A stretch of DNA of 64,000 nucleotides from Gari tellinella (GCA_922989275.2 OV277861.1:94216993-94280992), one strand, 5' to 3'. Shown: positions 1 through 11,899, numbered from the stretch's first letter. The notes: generated by a model not told the origin, from the letters alone. A program made the numbers and translations.

Positions 1-190
1 GTTTTCTACATTACATTTGCCCGTCTTCAAGTCAATTTGTTCAATCACGCAAACGCAAATATTAGTGTGAGTGGAAATTATAGCATTACTTACTGTACTG
101 TGTGAACTGTGTAAGCTTGATATACCGAACATCTCAATAATAAACGCACCCCTCTAATAAACAATTTTCAAAATACCTTCCATAACATAC

Positions 191-520
191 AGTGCTCTTT
201 CTCTACAACAACACCCAGTTGGAGACAAGGATTATGTGTGTTTTTCAGAGGGAGTTGTTATAGGAAAGAACCTTGGCTTACATTTGCAAATAGCTTGAAT
301 CCTGATCAGACGTCTGATCTTGATTCAAGCTGTTTGTTACTCGTCATAATGTTTTAACTGTCACAGTGTCCAGTATGTGACTTTAAGAAATATTGCAGAC
401 GACAATTTTTAGAAGACGGTATTTCAGCCCTGAAAAGGTTGGACGGAATTGTATTGTTAGAGGAACAGCGGCAAGCGTTGTTGTAGGGAGGGAAGCGTTG
501 ATCATAGGGCCATCGTTCGA
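191..520. mobile_element. MITE, family E, copy 1
   Basis: A non-coding element that starts GTGCTC..CTACAACAACACCCA and ends near GTTGTTGTAGGGAGGGAAGCG, so the ends are imperfect inverted repeats. A shortened copy of the window-wide palindromic core lies at about 282-340 (TTGAATCCTGATCAGACG followed by its complement). Three other copies (9890, 11389, 16457) share the same order: ACAACG-rich end, core, CAGACGACA block, ACAACG-rich end. The superfamily is unknown and the exact ends are uncertain. Confidence 0.5.
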
Positions 521-798
521 AGGGGAACTTTATTTCTTAAACACAGAATATATCTAAAAGTGTTGACCTTTAACTCGTTTGATCGTGATTAACTGTTTTT
601 CATCTACATTTATCGTCTATAAACAAGTTTCAAACGATAAGTCTCAAACGATAGGTTTCATATAGCATCAGATTATCAAACAGTTTTGGATCCAGATGAT
701 ATCCTCGCCGCCTCATCTCGACCCAAAATGTTTGCAATAGTTATACTGTTTTGCTGTAAGTGTTCAAACGTCATACAATGGGAACCCGGATTAAATTA

Positions 799-935
799 AG
801 AAATGGACTGATTTTTTTCGGCGTTCAAGCGAAATAAACGACAGAAAATTTTCGGCAAATACCATAGATCGCGCTAGCCGATAATTTTCTGTCGTTTATT
901 TCTCTTGAACGCCGAAAACATCAGTTCATTTCTTA
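799..935. repeat. Long inverted repeat (foldback)
   Basis: The arms AAGAAATGGACTGATTTTTT..GGCGTTCAAGCGAAATAAAC and their complement face each other around a short loop near 858-872. Arms are about 60 bp with a few mismatches. The stretch has no coding capacity and is probably a small foldback element. Confidence 0.7.
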
Positions 936-2109
936 TACAATGTTTTTGCTGTAATTTCAAATACTAGATTAACATTTTGTGTGTACGCATGTATGTTTAA
1001 TCCCTATAAGAGGTTGATAACGAGAATAATGTGTACCCTATAAGGAACAGCCATGACCGAATTACTGAAACTGTGTACATTAGAATGCAGTTCCATTGTT
1101 AACACTCTAAGGTCAACAACTTTGACAGTTTGGCGTGAAATCCCGATTTGACGTCATTTGGAAGTGCTGTCATTTTTAAAGAAAGATATATATATCGATT
1201 TTTTGTCATCAAGAAACGAAGATAGCTGATGTTTATAATGTTTGTCAATTTTCTTGCAATTTATCTCATTAATAAAGAAGAATGTTAGTCGGGAATCATG
1301 GATTTCACTAATAGGAAGGCATATATCGGTTAAGAACAACTTTGGAAAAATCCGCCAAATGTTTGCTGCCCAAGTTCCAAAGATTAATTCGCGAATGATA
1401 ACTGCATATGCCCCGCCTACTCTTCGAAACTTATCCACAAGTCTCGCCCTCTCGAGAAATGGTGTTTATACGAAATGAACGGCATTTGTTCAATGGAATT
1501 GAATAGGGCGAATGTAAATATACCCGTATGAAGGTCTTATAACTCGTTATGAGGGATGATTTCTTTAAATGTTACTTCTTGGCTTAGCGGATAATATCTG
1601 TCTTCAACTAAAAACATTTCTTTTGATAATTAATTCCCAGAAACGCAGCAAGGGTCAAGGCAGGAAATTCTTTGGCTCTTCATGGTAACTCATATTGAAG
1701 GTACACATGCTCGAAAATCTTGTACGATTTATTTGATATTGATATTTTGTATGTATCTCTACAGGCTGCATGTATACATAATGTTAAGAAAACACATTTA
1801 AAGCACGGCATAAAAAAGACTTAATTTATTGCAAAATGTGCAGATCGTCAAATGATTAGTGTGAGCGTGATAGACGTTTTTAACAATTTGGATTTCTGTT
1901 ATGAATTTACATCCGTATAACAGTAATTCAATCATATTACTACATTGTACATCTAGCTAGATACAGGTAGATGAATACCAAAAGAGCCAATTCTGTACTA
2001 TTTCATACATAAATAGGGTGGTTTTTTTAATGAATTTTATTTCATCATTTTTCATGCTATACATTTTCGTATTACATAACATACATTTATACATATGAGA
2101 TGAAATTTA
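936..2109. other. No gene recognised
   Basis: AT-rich sequence with short overlapping open frames on both strands at 1154-1478 that show no domain or codon consistency. A GA-rich simple repeat (about 2118-2152) follows and may mark the 3' end of the adjacent LINE. Confidence 0.5.
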
Positions 2110-2251
2110 TTTTTTCTGAGAGAGAAGGAGAGAGAGAAAAAAAGAGAGATAGTGAGAGTAAGGAAATTTGTTTTGGACTACAGTACCAGTCTAAAAAAAA
2201 TTATTATAATATTTTCTAAGGGTAAAAAATATATATACATGTATAAAGGTT

Positions 2252-3456
2252 TTATGTCTGTTCTAGGAATGGTCTCCATTTTATATTGTGTATTTCTAGT
2301 TTATCTCTGTTTTGTGCTATTTGTTTTTCAAGATTTATTTTTCGTGTTAGGGTATTTTTGAAATATTTAAAAGTCGGTATTTCTTTATTGTTTTTTGTTT
2401 GGAATATGTAGTGTTTTGCTGCTATAAGTACGATATATAATTCTTTGCATGGTCAGTCATATTGTTTCTGTTGCTTATTGTTCCTAATGTGATTGTTTGA
2501 TAATTTATATTTATACTAATATTTATATTGTCTAACCAATTAGATAAGTTATTCCAAAAGTGTTGTACATGATTGCACTCCCAGAATATGTGTTTTATTG
2601 TTTCTACCTGCATATTACACAGATCACATATATTGCTTTGTTTGATATTATATTTCATCCATGATGTGTTTGTTGGAATAATTCTATTTATAAATTTGTA
2701 CTGGAGGCTTCTGTGTGAAGTGTCAATTGTAGCGGTATATATGTTTTTGTAGGTATTTATCCAATTTATTTCTGTATTGCCTAAGTCCTGTTCCCACTTT
2801 TCTTGTGGTTTTGGCTTGTTAAATTTGAGCTTTTTTAACTGAATATTGTATAAGAATTTATTTGTTTGTTTAGCTTTTTGCAGCTTTTGCAGTAAGGTTT
2901 CATTTTGTTGTATTGCATCATTTATATTTTCTAGTTTTAATTTATCTCTTCATTGTTGTGGTATACAGGAGTTAAGTTGATTATAAAAGAAAATCTCATT
3001 TTCAGCTAGATTGTATAGGTCCTTTAGGGTTTCAAACTTATGAAATTCGTTTGTTCTATAGTCATATATGTCACTAATGTGTTTAATTTCCTTTTTCGAA
3101 CCACTGTTTTCTAAATAGTTTTGTTTTGAATTAATAAGCCTTTGTTGTTCCATAAAATTATATTGCTTATTTTTGTACTGTTTGTGTCATCATTTATTTG
3201 TGTCCATGCAATCATGATTTCTTTTAAGAAGGTGTTTTGTTTGAACATTTCTGAAATGATAGTTTTATTTAGTTCACTTTCGAAAATAAGTTTTCCGCCA
3301 TATTTGTTTAAACATTTCACGTATTGCTGTTTTCCAACGTCCATTATTTTTTTCGTCTATAATTCTTTTTACCAAACTACATTTCAGTGCGTTGGTGAAA
3401 ATGTTTAGATCTATCATTTTCAAACCCCCCATCAAAGGATCTTGTTTGATGGTTTG
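2252..3456 (-). pseudogene. LINE ORF2, C-terminal part with CCHC (zf-RVT-like) knuckle
   Basis: This continues the LINE protein downstream of the insertion. It begins at RQTIKQDPLMGGLKMIDL, the segment after the RT thumb in L1/Tx1 proteins, and passes through YGGKLIFESE. It ends with the zinc knuckle CDLC..ETIKHIFWEC..HFW (about 2540-2630) and a basic tail ending KWRPFLEQT before TAA at 2252. The pieces lie in different frames: shifts are needed near 3345, 3150 and 2445, and TGA interrupts at 2950-2952. The role in a live element would be nucleic-acid binding during target-primed reverse transcription. Assignment rests on the motif order and the fit to the RT half; no function remains. Confidence 0.85.
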
Positions 3457-4548
3457 CCGGTGTAACGAAGTATTTTGACCCCCATCGAAAAGTGACCCCC
3501 CGGTCAAAATTCGACGTCGTAGAATGACCCCCTGTCGTCGAAAAAGGACCCCCCCATCGTCGAATATTGACCCCCTTCTGTCGAAAAATGACCCCCTATA
3601 TACTTCCCTTTATATTTGGTGTAAAGTTAGTTTTGCAAGTGCTAAATGTGTTTATATATACCCCAAAGCTCAATTTTGGGCGTATGTAGTGACAAAATTG
3701 CGTGTGTCTGGAAGTGATTCCGTCTTCACATGTACCATTTTGTTTAGAACATATTTTCTTTATTACATCAACAAGATTTACCAAAGTTGGTGTGTGAGTA
3801 CAATTTGCCATGGCAAAGTGGCCTATAACATAGCTTGTAAAGTTTTCACTTTTCAGGTCACTGTGACCTTGACCTTTTACATTATTTTTCGATCAACAAC
3901 TTTTATGGCATTTATTTGGTACCACGGCGCTCATACATGTACGTTCTATTGGTTTAGAAGGATACCTGTCAGTTGGCAAGTCAATACGTTTAGTGCCCAA
4001 ATTTGGGAGATTTTGAGGGGGCTCCGTGACAAAAGCTTTGGAATTTTCTTAATGCATTTCTTTTTAAACATGACTAAAGGTTTACGTTTATTTTTTCGAA
4101 AACACAACAGTACTGTTGAAAAGTATCTCAGTTTGGCCAACAAACTTTGATCTAATCTGTGCTTTGGTTGCGGGTTTCGTTTCAACTGTTCTAATCTCAA
4201 GACACTGACTCGAGCTTGATCTCGGTCGTTAAATCTGAAATAAAGTTGGTATCAAAACAACTGTAAAACCTTTATTAAGCTGCACTTGTAGGTATAGTTT
4301 GGTCATCTTTTTATTACCATTACTTGTGATTTTAGTGTTCTCCGGCTTTACATTTTAATAAGGTAGTGTCACTTTGAATGACTTAAGTATTATAGTATTG
4401 TTTACTTGTAAGACTCTTTACCTTGCATAACTTAGCAACTGCGAAATGTACTATTGTCGTATTTAGCAAGTGACCAATATTGTGAGTATCGTGATATCTC
4501 TTGCCTCAGTTTGACCTTGAATTCTGTAGTGACCAAAAGCTCAAGATA

Positions 4549-4638
4549 ATAAAGAGTTTGAGTTGAGTCTGAGATCGTTGTCAGGTATTTGTTGGTCAGA
4601 TTAGCGCAAACGCCCAGACTCAACTCAAACTCTTTATA
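4549..4638. repeat. Hairpin inside the TIR transposon
   Basis: ATAAAGAGTTTGAGTTGAGT and its complement form arms of about 25 bp around a loop of about 40 bp. A related, weaker arrangement occurs near 20815-20880 (TTTGAGTCTGACATCGTT..), so this may be a small nested foldback. Confidence 0.55.
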
Positions 4639-4847
4639 ACATTGGACCCTGAAGTACCTATCAAATTGTCATCATTCAAATAAAGCCACTACAAGCGGGT
4701 TATGTTGTGTTTTGCCAACTCTTGCTGATATGATTTAACAGTTTATCATGTTTATGTGTACATTTAACACCATCTGCAAACAACAGTTACTTATATCCAG
4801 ATCGGACGCTGCGCAACGTTGCCTCATTACCCTTGTAATCAGTGTCG

Positions 4848-5048
4848 TTGAATAACTCCGGTCATTATTCGATGACGTAGAATGACCCCCGGTCTTTATT
4901 TGATGTCGTAGAATGACTCCCCGGTCATAACTCAATGTCGTAGAATGACCCCCGGTCTTTATTCGATGTCGTAGAATGACTCCCCGGTCATTATTCAATG
5001 TCGTAGAATGACCCCCGGTCATTATTCGATGTCGTAGAATGACCCCCC
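4848..5048. repeat. Tandem GACCCCCGGTCAT-type array
   Basis: Six or so units of about 31-34 bp containing TCGTAGAATGACCCCCGGTC and TATTCGATG. The same units, in both orientations, form the subterminal arrays of the surrounding transposon. An open frame on the minus strand here (4735-5067) simply translates the array (repeating RGVILRH..TGGHST) and is not a gene. Confidence 0.85.
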
Positions 5049-6326
5049 TGATATTATTATATTTCATACAATGACACGCCCTGTCCTGGTATGGTAATTA
5101 CCGTATTTGATGTCAAACAGAGGCCCCTTCTCATTATTGAATGTCGCGAGCAGCACCCTGAGGATTAATTCATGTCAGATTGCTAATTACTGTCAGCAGT
5201 GACATTTATACATTTTGTCTTGGTACAGTTTAACCCCTCTATAGCAGTAATTCAATCAAGAAGTGTACAGACAAAAAGGCTTTGACTTTACAAACTGTAT
5301 ACTTGCATACATGTATTCTTAAGTTTGCATCTTTGATTATGTAGTTGACAAATAACTTGTAAATGATAACCTATCAGTTATATATGATATGCTTATTAGT
5401 CTTTTTTTAGTAATGTTTTGGACTGTAATGTACGATGTAATGCATTACTTTGCCAATGTTGTTGTAATTTAATGCATTACAAAAATTTTATGTAAACGTT
5501 GCGTAATGGTAATTGTAATATAATGCATTCTTTAGCAATGTGATTGTAAACTTGTAAAGTAATTTATAACTTTCTCAAGTAATTCACACCCTGCCTGCCC
5601 CCGCCCCACCGACCTGCATACTCCATGACTGAATTACACCCTTAACTTATTTATAAATAAGCTGTTCACTAATTATACCTCAGACCCGCAACCAGCTTGT
5701 ATCAAAGAGATCGGGTAATCTCTACCATCAGCATCCAACATATACGCACCCTCGGGAACAGCATTTAGTATACTGTACGTTCCCATGGCGTGCTTATCAC
5801 GTCTGAATTTTAACTTGTTTATTATCTAAATTTTATGTATCTTTTAACTCATTCACACCTGAAAATGTAAGTGAACAATTCAAGTTTTCTAGTTATGTCA
5901 AGTCAATTTTCGACTTGCTAGAGTTGTTTTATACAATACATTTCAAAACTGACACATATCAGAGGGCTCCTGTGGGTAAAGTCTCACTTGGGTCTACACT
6001 GTTTACAAAGGACAAGTGTACTATTAACATGAACACTGTAAATATCTTATATACTCGTCGCTAGGGTCCAATTGGTTAAACTATGTCGCTTAATTGCTGG
6101 AGAGGGTAGGGGTCACTATTCGATGGGGGTCGATATATTTCAGGAGGGGTCAAAATACTTCATGAGGGGAGTCATAGTACTATGACCGGGGGTCAAATTT
6201 CGACGTCGAATTATGACCGGGGGGTCATTGTACGATATCGAAAAATGACCGGGGGTCATTCCACGTCGTCGAATTATGACCGGGGGGTCTTTTTTCGATG
6301 GGGGTCAAAATACTTCGTTACACCGG

Positions 6327-8099
6327 CTTATTTTGTCGGGTTTCGAATCCCAAAGAAAATCATACATTGTTTTTGTTAGTTTTTGTAATGTTTCTGCTGC
6401 GGGGTTTTGAAGAGTACTAAGGAGGTATATGAGTTTTGGGAGTGCAAACGTTTTTATGACTGTGATTTTTCCAAAGAGTGTTAACTTTCGATGTTTCCAA
6501 CGGTTTAATGTTAAATCAAATTCTTGAAAAAAAATTGCAAATTTTTCTGTTATCATCTTTGATTTATCTGTGTGGAAAATTATGCCAAGTGCTTTTGTCT
6601 TTTCCGATGTCCAAGTAAATTTTCTGTTTTGAAAGTATTCCGTGTTTGTGCGTCTTGTAGAACCTATCCGTAACGAGTAGCATTTGGTAGAATTCAATCT
6701 TAGACCAGAGATATAACTAAAATTGTCCAGCGTGTGTATAATGTTTTCAAAATACTTTTTGGAACAATCAGTTATAAAAGTTGCATCGTCCGCAAAAGTG
6801 GTTCTTTTTAATTCTTCACCTATTACTTGACCTTTAATGTTTTCGTTGCTTTCTATTTCGTTCGATAGAAGTTCGATGCATATAATAAATAGATACGGGG
6901 ATAGAGGATACCCTTGTCTTACCACTCTTTCTACTTTGAAAAACTCAGTGATGTGTCCATTATTTAGAATTGCATTCTTTGAATCCGTATAGAATGTCTC
7001 AATCCATCTGATGAGTTCATTTCCAAAGTTAAACTGCCTTAGGCATTTCATCATAAATTTATGGCCTAGGCTATCGAATGCTTTCTCAAAATCTGCAAAA
7101 AACATTATACCAGGTAAGTCAAGATCATCTGTGTTATCAAAGATATCGTTTATTATTCTTATATATTCACCCATATATCTTCCTTTTATAAAACCTGTTT
7201 GAGAAATGTCAATTAAATTATCCAAGATTTTCTTTATTCTGTTAGCTATGGATTTTGTTGTTATTTTATAGTCTATGTTTAATAGACAGATGGGTCGCCA
7301 GTTTACCAAATGGGACAACTATTTATCGGGTTTGGGGAGGAGTGTTATAAGACCTTGTTTTTGGAGATCTGTTAAATTTTTATTTTTAAAGGAGTAATTA
7401 ATTGACTTTACGTAGTATGATTTTATGTCTCTCCAAAATATTTTGTAAAATTCTACAGATATCCCGTCCGATCCGGGGCTTTTTGAGTTTTTCATATGTT
7501 TAAGAGCATTTGCGCATTCGTATTCGGTTAAAAGTCCTTCACATATGTGTTTGTCGTTTTCGCCTAACTTTTTCATGTCTTCTTTGAAAAAGTCTATCGA
7601 TGATGTGTCTGGGGTTTTTTTTTGTAAAGAGTAGAGTAAAATTTTGTTTGTGCCGCTCTTACTTCTGGTTGGCTTGCGATTGAATTTCCATTTACTGTTA
7701 GGTGTGTTATAATTTTAGATTCAGCTCTTTTTTTCTCTAAACTAGCAAAGTATTTTGAGTTTTTTTCATTAAATTCTATCTCGGTGGCTTTTGCTCGAAT
7801 TATAATTCCTTTTAGTTTATTTTCTATTATCTTATCTAATTCTAATTTTAATTGTTTTAATCTAAGCTTTTGTATTTCTAGTTCTATGTTGTTCCTTGTA
7901 TTCGCAATTACATTTTCAGCATTTGATATTACATTTTTTAGTTTGCTTTCTTGTTCTGTTTTTTTTCTTTTTTGCACTTGTATATTTTATAGTTTAGTTT
8001 GTGATTGTTCTTTTGATAAGTTCCCATAGGGTGTTAGGATTCGCTTCTTTATTTATGTCTGCTATATCATCTATGCTTTTTTGATCTGGTTTTGGTAAT
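6327..8099 (-). pseudogene. LINE ORF2, reverse transcriptase part
   Basis: Reading leftward: a coiled, lysine/glutamate-rich linker (7977-7630), the finger region SPGSDGISVEFYKIFW (about 7480-7430), then LVNWRPICLLN. Next come RT motif A FADFEKAFDS (about 7105-7065), motif B RQGYPLSPYLF (about 6925-6890; the usual Cys of RQGCPLSP is Tyr here) and motif C FADD with the catalytic aspartates (about 6800-6785). The thumb segment YDFLWDSKPDK ends at the inserted transposon. The RT copied LINE RNA at the nicked target. A frameshift at the T run near 7615 and a TAG between PKPDK and LSHLVNWRP (about 7319) disable it. Several start codons in this stretch are artefacts of these breaks. Clade call (L1/Tx1) is from overall wording of the motifs. 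Confidence 0.9.
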
Positions 8100-8881
8100 C
8101 TGTTTCTAATAGAATGCTATTATTTAGTTTAAAGATTCCCGGTCCTCTATCGACTTTTGTCATATCTACCGATATGTTTATAAGTGAATGGTTAGTGTTG
8201 TAGCCATGCTTTATATCTGCTTTTTTAACGCAGTTTAAAAAATTGTCTGATATTAAAAAATTAGTCTAAACGACAAAAGATGGTTGGTCTGTTGTTGGAA
8301 TGCAATGTATATTGTTTTTTATTTGGATGCATTTGACGCCATATATCTATGAGAGAATTTGTTTGAGTGAGTGTATTTATTTTTTGACGTATTTTTGGGT
8401 GTGTGTTTTTGTTACCATTTTCTTATCTATGCTTTCATTTATGACCGTATTGAAGTCTCCTCCTATTATAAAAGTTTTTTTCAATATTGTTGTTCATATA
8501 GTTTTCAAGATTTTCAAAAATTAAAGTGTCGTCTGAATTTGGTCCATAGATATTTATGAGTGTAATTATTTTGTCGTTAATTTCTATTTCTAAAGATTGT
8601 AACCTACCTGGTATCAACTCTTGGTAATTTATAATGTTATAATTCAGGTTGTTGTTTATTAGTATAGCTACGCCTTTACTTTGAGTGCTAATTCCACTAA
8701 AATATGCTTTTGATCCCCACTGCTTTTCCCAAATGTCTTTAGTTTCTGTTGAACTATGTGTTTCTTGTAAGAAAATTATTGATAGTGCTTGATCTTTGAT
8801 CCATGTAAATATTTTTTCACGTTTTTCCTTGTTAGCCAATCCGTGAACATTTAGGGAGCTTATATGTATATGTGTTGTCAT
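8100..8881 (-). pseudogene. LINE ORF2, N-terminal AP-type endonuclease part
   Basis: Starts with ATG at 8881 and SSLNVHGL (the Asn motif). LQETHS (catalytic Glu) and INIYGPNSD (Tyr/Asn motif) follow in one 148-codon frame. The domain then continues in shifted frames through DIWRQMHP, CRLD and a degenerate TNHSLI near 8190 where active enzymes have SDH; the catalytic Asp is Asn here. In an active element the enzyme nicks the target DNA to prime reverse transcription. Frame breaks (first at about 8435) and the SDH change show it is dead. The family assignment is firm; the exact C-terminal limit is approximate. Confidence 0.88.
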
Positions 8882-9154
8882 TGTGTTTATGGTGGTTTAA
8901 GGTAAATTGTTTGCTTTATTGCTGGTTTTTGTAGTTCGTTGGTATTTTTAAAGTTGAAAGGAAAGGTGGATAGTATATAGAAGTACAATACTGAAAAGGA
9001 TGTATTGTACAGTCCAATTGAATACATTGTCTGTTTCTGAATGCATATAAAAAGGCAAGCGCCTTTTCAAAAATATTTATATCGATAATACCCGGTTTTT
9101 ATAAACGGATATACAACAAACCAATTATAAATTATGCATAAATAGGTTACTGGA

Positions 9155-9300
9155 TAGACAAATCGACATTTCGAAGGCTAGCTGGCAGGCTTCCCAACAT
9201 GAAAATCCGAATTACCCAAGCCGGGATTCGAACCCACAGCCATGAGGAGCTTAGTGATTGTCAGTCACATTGACTATAACCAATAGGCCACGGATGCCCC
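9155..9300 (-). mobile_element. tRNA-derived SINE, 3'-truncated
   Basis: Reading the minus strand from 9300: GGGGCATCCGTGGCCTATTGG carries an A-box-like segment, and GGTTCGAATCC is a perfect B box (about 9222-9232). TTCGGATTTTCATGTTGGGAAGCC then matches the body of the full-length SINE at 48598-48860. The copy stops near 9155, before the conserved 3' part. Confidence 0.85.
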
Positions 9301-9889
9301 TTGAAACAAATCAGTGCATATGTTTAAAATGAGTTTGAGATGAGTCGGCAATGTTCAAATGTGACCAATCAAAGGTTTGAGGACGAGGAAATTTATTTAA
9401 CCAATTACCCTATTATACGCATTTGAAGTGGTTTCTTCGAAACTAGAGAAAGGATATGAGGTAATGAGTTTACTCAATTATATAATTATTGATCTTTTGG
9501 TATGTGTGTTTCTTGAGTTTCAAAACCGAGACGAAATTTCCAGATGTTTTTCTATACATTGGAAGGATTATTGTCTTCTTTACTTCACTAAAACCAAACT
9601 AAAACACAATCTATGCTTGTTTAAATACCGTTAGACCTAAACTAAAGCACAGTATCTTGTTTATTTGCACAGAGGAAGAGGTTTCAAGGACTTATGTTTT
9701 ACTTTTTGTTGTCAGACTTTAAAGAACGATAAAGATTTCAAATAGATATTTCTCAGAATTTCAAATCTAACATAATTACAAAAACCAAACATGACATATA
9801 CGATATCAAAAACAGACGACAATCCGATACAACAACAAAAATAGATTCGAAGATATACAACGCGCCCTTCCTTCAACAAAAATTTTCAA

Positions 9890-10155
9890 CATCAACTCCC
9901 TCCCTACAACGACCATTGTCACAGCTCCCTAAACAGAACAACTATGTCCAACCTATTTACGGCTACAATGTCTTCTGCTTAAAAATGTCGTCTGCTGTTT
10001 CCTCAAAGTTACATAAAGGACATATTAACAGAAAAAACCTTAATGATGAGTGCCAAACTGCTTGAAACCAGAACAGACGCCGCGTTATTCCCTCCGAACA
10101 ACGCACATATTTGTTGTCTCCCATTTGGTGTCCTTGTAGAAAGGGAGCGCTCTAA
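9890..10155. mobile_element. MITE, family E, copy 2 (reverse orientation)
   Basis: Opens CTCCCTCCCTACAACGACC and closes near TTGGTGTCCTTGTAGAAAGG. It contains the CGTCTGCTG block and half of the palindromic core (CTTGAAACCAGAACAGACGCC, about 10060-10085). The second half of the core is lost. Confidence 0.5.
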
Positions 10156-10194
10156 AAGAATTTTTTAAAAATATAAACGGACACTACGATACCT

Positions 10195-10450
10195 CAGTGT
10201 GTCCGAGCGACGAGTATACTCGTCATTTACAAAAGGTCTGCCAGAAAAATACTTGTGTCAATGCAAACAGTGTAGACTCAGATCAGCTGATTTCTTAAGT
10301 AGCTATCTGATCTTGGTTTGCATTTTTTTGTCATTTTGAAATATATTGTGAAGTTATCAACCATAAATGGTAAAGAACAGGTAATGTTTCTTTATAATTT
10401 GACTTGTTAATTCTAAGTTTTAGTGTTGTACGAGTTAATACATGGTCATT
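10195..10450. mobile_element. MITE, family F, copy 1
   Basis: Contains GCGACGAGTATACTCGTCAT (itself a short palindrome), then a diverged core (AAACAGTGTAGACTCAGATC..), then TTTTGTCATTTTGAAATATATTG. The same order recurs at 17574-17820. Ends are not well defined. Confidence 0.45.
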
Positions 10451-10485
10451 GAAGAACAAAATTTATTTTTTGATCGAAACGACTA

Positions 10486-10728
10486 CAGTGGAGAAAACGT
10501 TATTCTTTCCCAATAAACGTTTACGCTAAAGCTTTTATTTCCAATGTAAACAGATGGAGCCAGATCAGACGCCGGGTAACCCGGCGTCTGATCAGGCTCC
10601 AAACTGTTTGCCACAAAGATAAACATGAATTATCAGAATTGTTAAAATGTTGTACTTACTGCGTTTTAGTGCAATGCATTTGCGTTTCGTTTGCGTTTAA
10701 ACGGGAAATAATAACGTATTCTCCACTG
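10486..10728. mobile_element. MITE, family B, copy 1 (CAGTGGAGAA termini)
   Basis: Terminal inverted repeats CAGTGGAGAAAACGTTATTC and complement, with inner arms carrying CCCAATAAACG..TTTACGC. The core palindrome GGAGCCAGATCAGACGCCGG and its complement lies at 10555-10612. It is non-coding. Six other copies exist (20178, 28481, 41534, about 42650, 52482, 57392); three of them have TA at both ends, as in Tc1/mariner-type insertion. Confidence 0.8.
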
Positions 10729-11388
10729 CCTAATAGTAAAATTTCTGTTTACCCTCAGCAAAAACATTGTCCCATTAAGATATAGTTGGCTGTTTATCTA
10801 ATTACCCTATATATACGCCTGTTTACACTTTTACTTATTCCTCCACTGAAGAAAAGAGTTCACTCTTCTGCACAGTAATGAATGTGTACAATAATTAATC
10901 ATGATTTTATCCGACCATACGAAAAGAAAGCAATTTCACATTGCCTTCAACCAGTTTTACGAAATCACCTGTCTGTAAAACTAAAACAGACAACGGGGTG
11001 CAAGACGGAGGTAAAGCAGAAAGTTTTTATTTTCAGTTCTGCTTTACTTTGAAATTGCCTATATTTACCAGTCAATGCTTTTAAACAAATTTATCGTCAT
11101 ATTGAGTGGATAAAGTTTACTCTAGTGCAAATTACTGAACTAAGACTTTATTTCTAATAAGAGTTACAACGGAATTGACATTTTTATGACAACTAATGTA
11201 ATATTGTGGAGATATTTAAAGGTCATTGCGACTACTAGCTGTGCAAACATTTTACAGTTTTGGGAGAAATATTGTTAAATCATGTTTATTCTAAGTGGCA
11301 TTTTTCTCGTAATATAAACGATCGACGGAGGTTTTGTTATATTTATTAAGTTGTAACTGATGTTTAATAAGATGAGTTTGTGAACAGT
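10729..11388. other. No gene recognised
   Basis: Mostly plain AT-rich DNA. A weak H-family remnant (AAAGCAGAAAGTTTTTATTTTC.. with a partial inverted match at 11035-11055) can be seen; nothing coding. Confidence 0.4.
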
Positions 11389-11722
11389 GCTCCCTCCCTA
11401 CAACGACTTTACCAACAACGACCCCTCCTTGCAACGACACTTGTCGCTGTTCCCAAAACAAGACATTTATGTCCAACCTTTTCATAGCTGCAATACCGTC
11501 TGCTTAAATTTGTCGTCTGCTGATTTTCTCAAGTTACAAATAAGTTGACATTTTGATAGAATAGATATAATGAAGAGTGACAAACAGCTTGAATCTAGAT
11601 TGGATGCCACGTTACGCGGCGTCTGATCTGGATTCAAGCTGTTTGTAAACGTAAGACAAGTTCCCTCACTCCGAACAAACCACATAATCTGTATCTCCCA
11701 TTGGGTGTCGTTGGGGTGCTGT
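11389..11722. mobile_element. MITE, family E, copy 3
   Basis: The clearest E copy. The left end AGTGCTCCCTCCCTACAACG and right end CCCATTGGGTGTCGTTGGGG are imperfect inverted repeats. The core palindrome (CAGCTTGAATCTAGATTGGA..CTGGATTCAAGCTG) is at about 11582-11645. The minus-strand open frames here translate the palindrome and are not genes. Confidence 0.6.
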
Positions 11723-11899
11723 ATTTTAAATTAAATAAAACTTCAGATGAATGTAAAATAACAGGAATTCAGACTCGGTGTCGATTTTGGTACCATCTTG
11801 TTTCTTTTGTGAATTCTAATCATTGTTTGCGATAATAAGAAACATGGAGACTCACATTTTGTTGAGTTGCTATTGTTCTAAAGCGGTGAATAAGTTTAT

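Larger units (their letters stand above)
3461..6322. mobile_element. Non-autonomous TIR transposon inserted in the LINE (Ginger-like ends)
   Basis: The ends are inverted repeats of about 32 bp or more starting TGTAACGAAGTATTTTGACC, flanked on both sides by CCGG (3457-3460 and 6323-6326). Joining the flanks over a single CCGG gives an uninterrupted LINE frame (..KPDKISRQTIKQ..), which fixes the insertion point and the 4-bp duplication. Inside each end are arrays of GACCCCC / GGTCAT-type subterminal repeats (3480-3600; 4850-5050; 6105-6310). No transposase is visible; the 208-codon frame at 3524-4150 is a chance frame through repeats, including a GGTCACTGTGACCTTGACC motif near 3857. TGT.. ends with a 4-bp CCGN duplication recall the Ginger class as I know it; this is an inference. 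Confidence 0.85.
2110..8890 (-). mobile_element. L1/Tx1-like non-LTR retrotransposon (LINE), dead and split
   Basis: A minus-strand LINE ORF2 runs from ATG at 8881 to a TAA at 2252-2254. Apurinic-type endonuclease, reverse transcriptase and C-terminal CCHC knuckle occur in the usual order. After removing the 2.87 kb insertion (element plus one CCGG), the coding span is about 3.76 kb (about 1250 codons), the normal length for an L1/Tx1 ORF2. The frame is broken many times: frameshifts near T runs (about 7615, about 3350) and near 2445, and in-frame stops after PKPDK (TAG, about 7319-7321) and after CIPQQ (TGA, 2950-2952). The element is therefore inactive. The 3' end is placed near 2110 by the CT/GA-rich simple tail and is approximate; the 5' UTR and any ORF1 were not found. 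Confidence 0.9.

Noticed and set aside
3524..4150. 208-codon open frame on the plus strand
   Set aside because: It lies inside the TIR transposon, starts in its GACCCCC array, and has no domain; aromatic-rich composition follows from AT-rich repeats.
4735..5067. 110-codon minus frame with repeated TGGHST
   Set aside because: Simply the tandem subterminal array translated.
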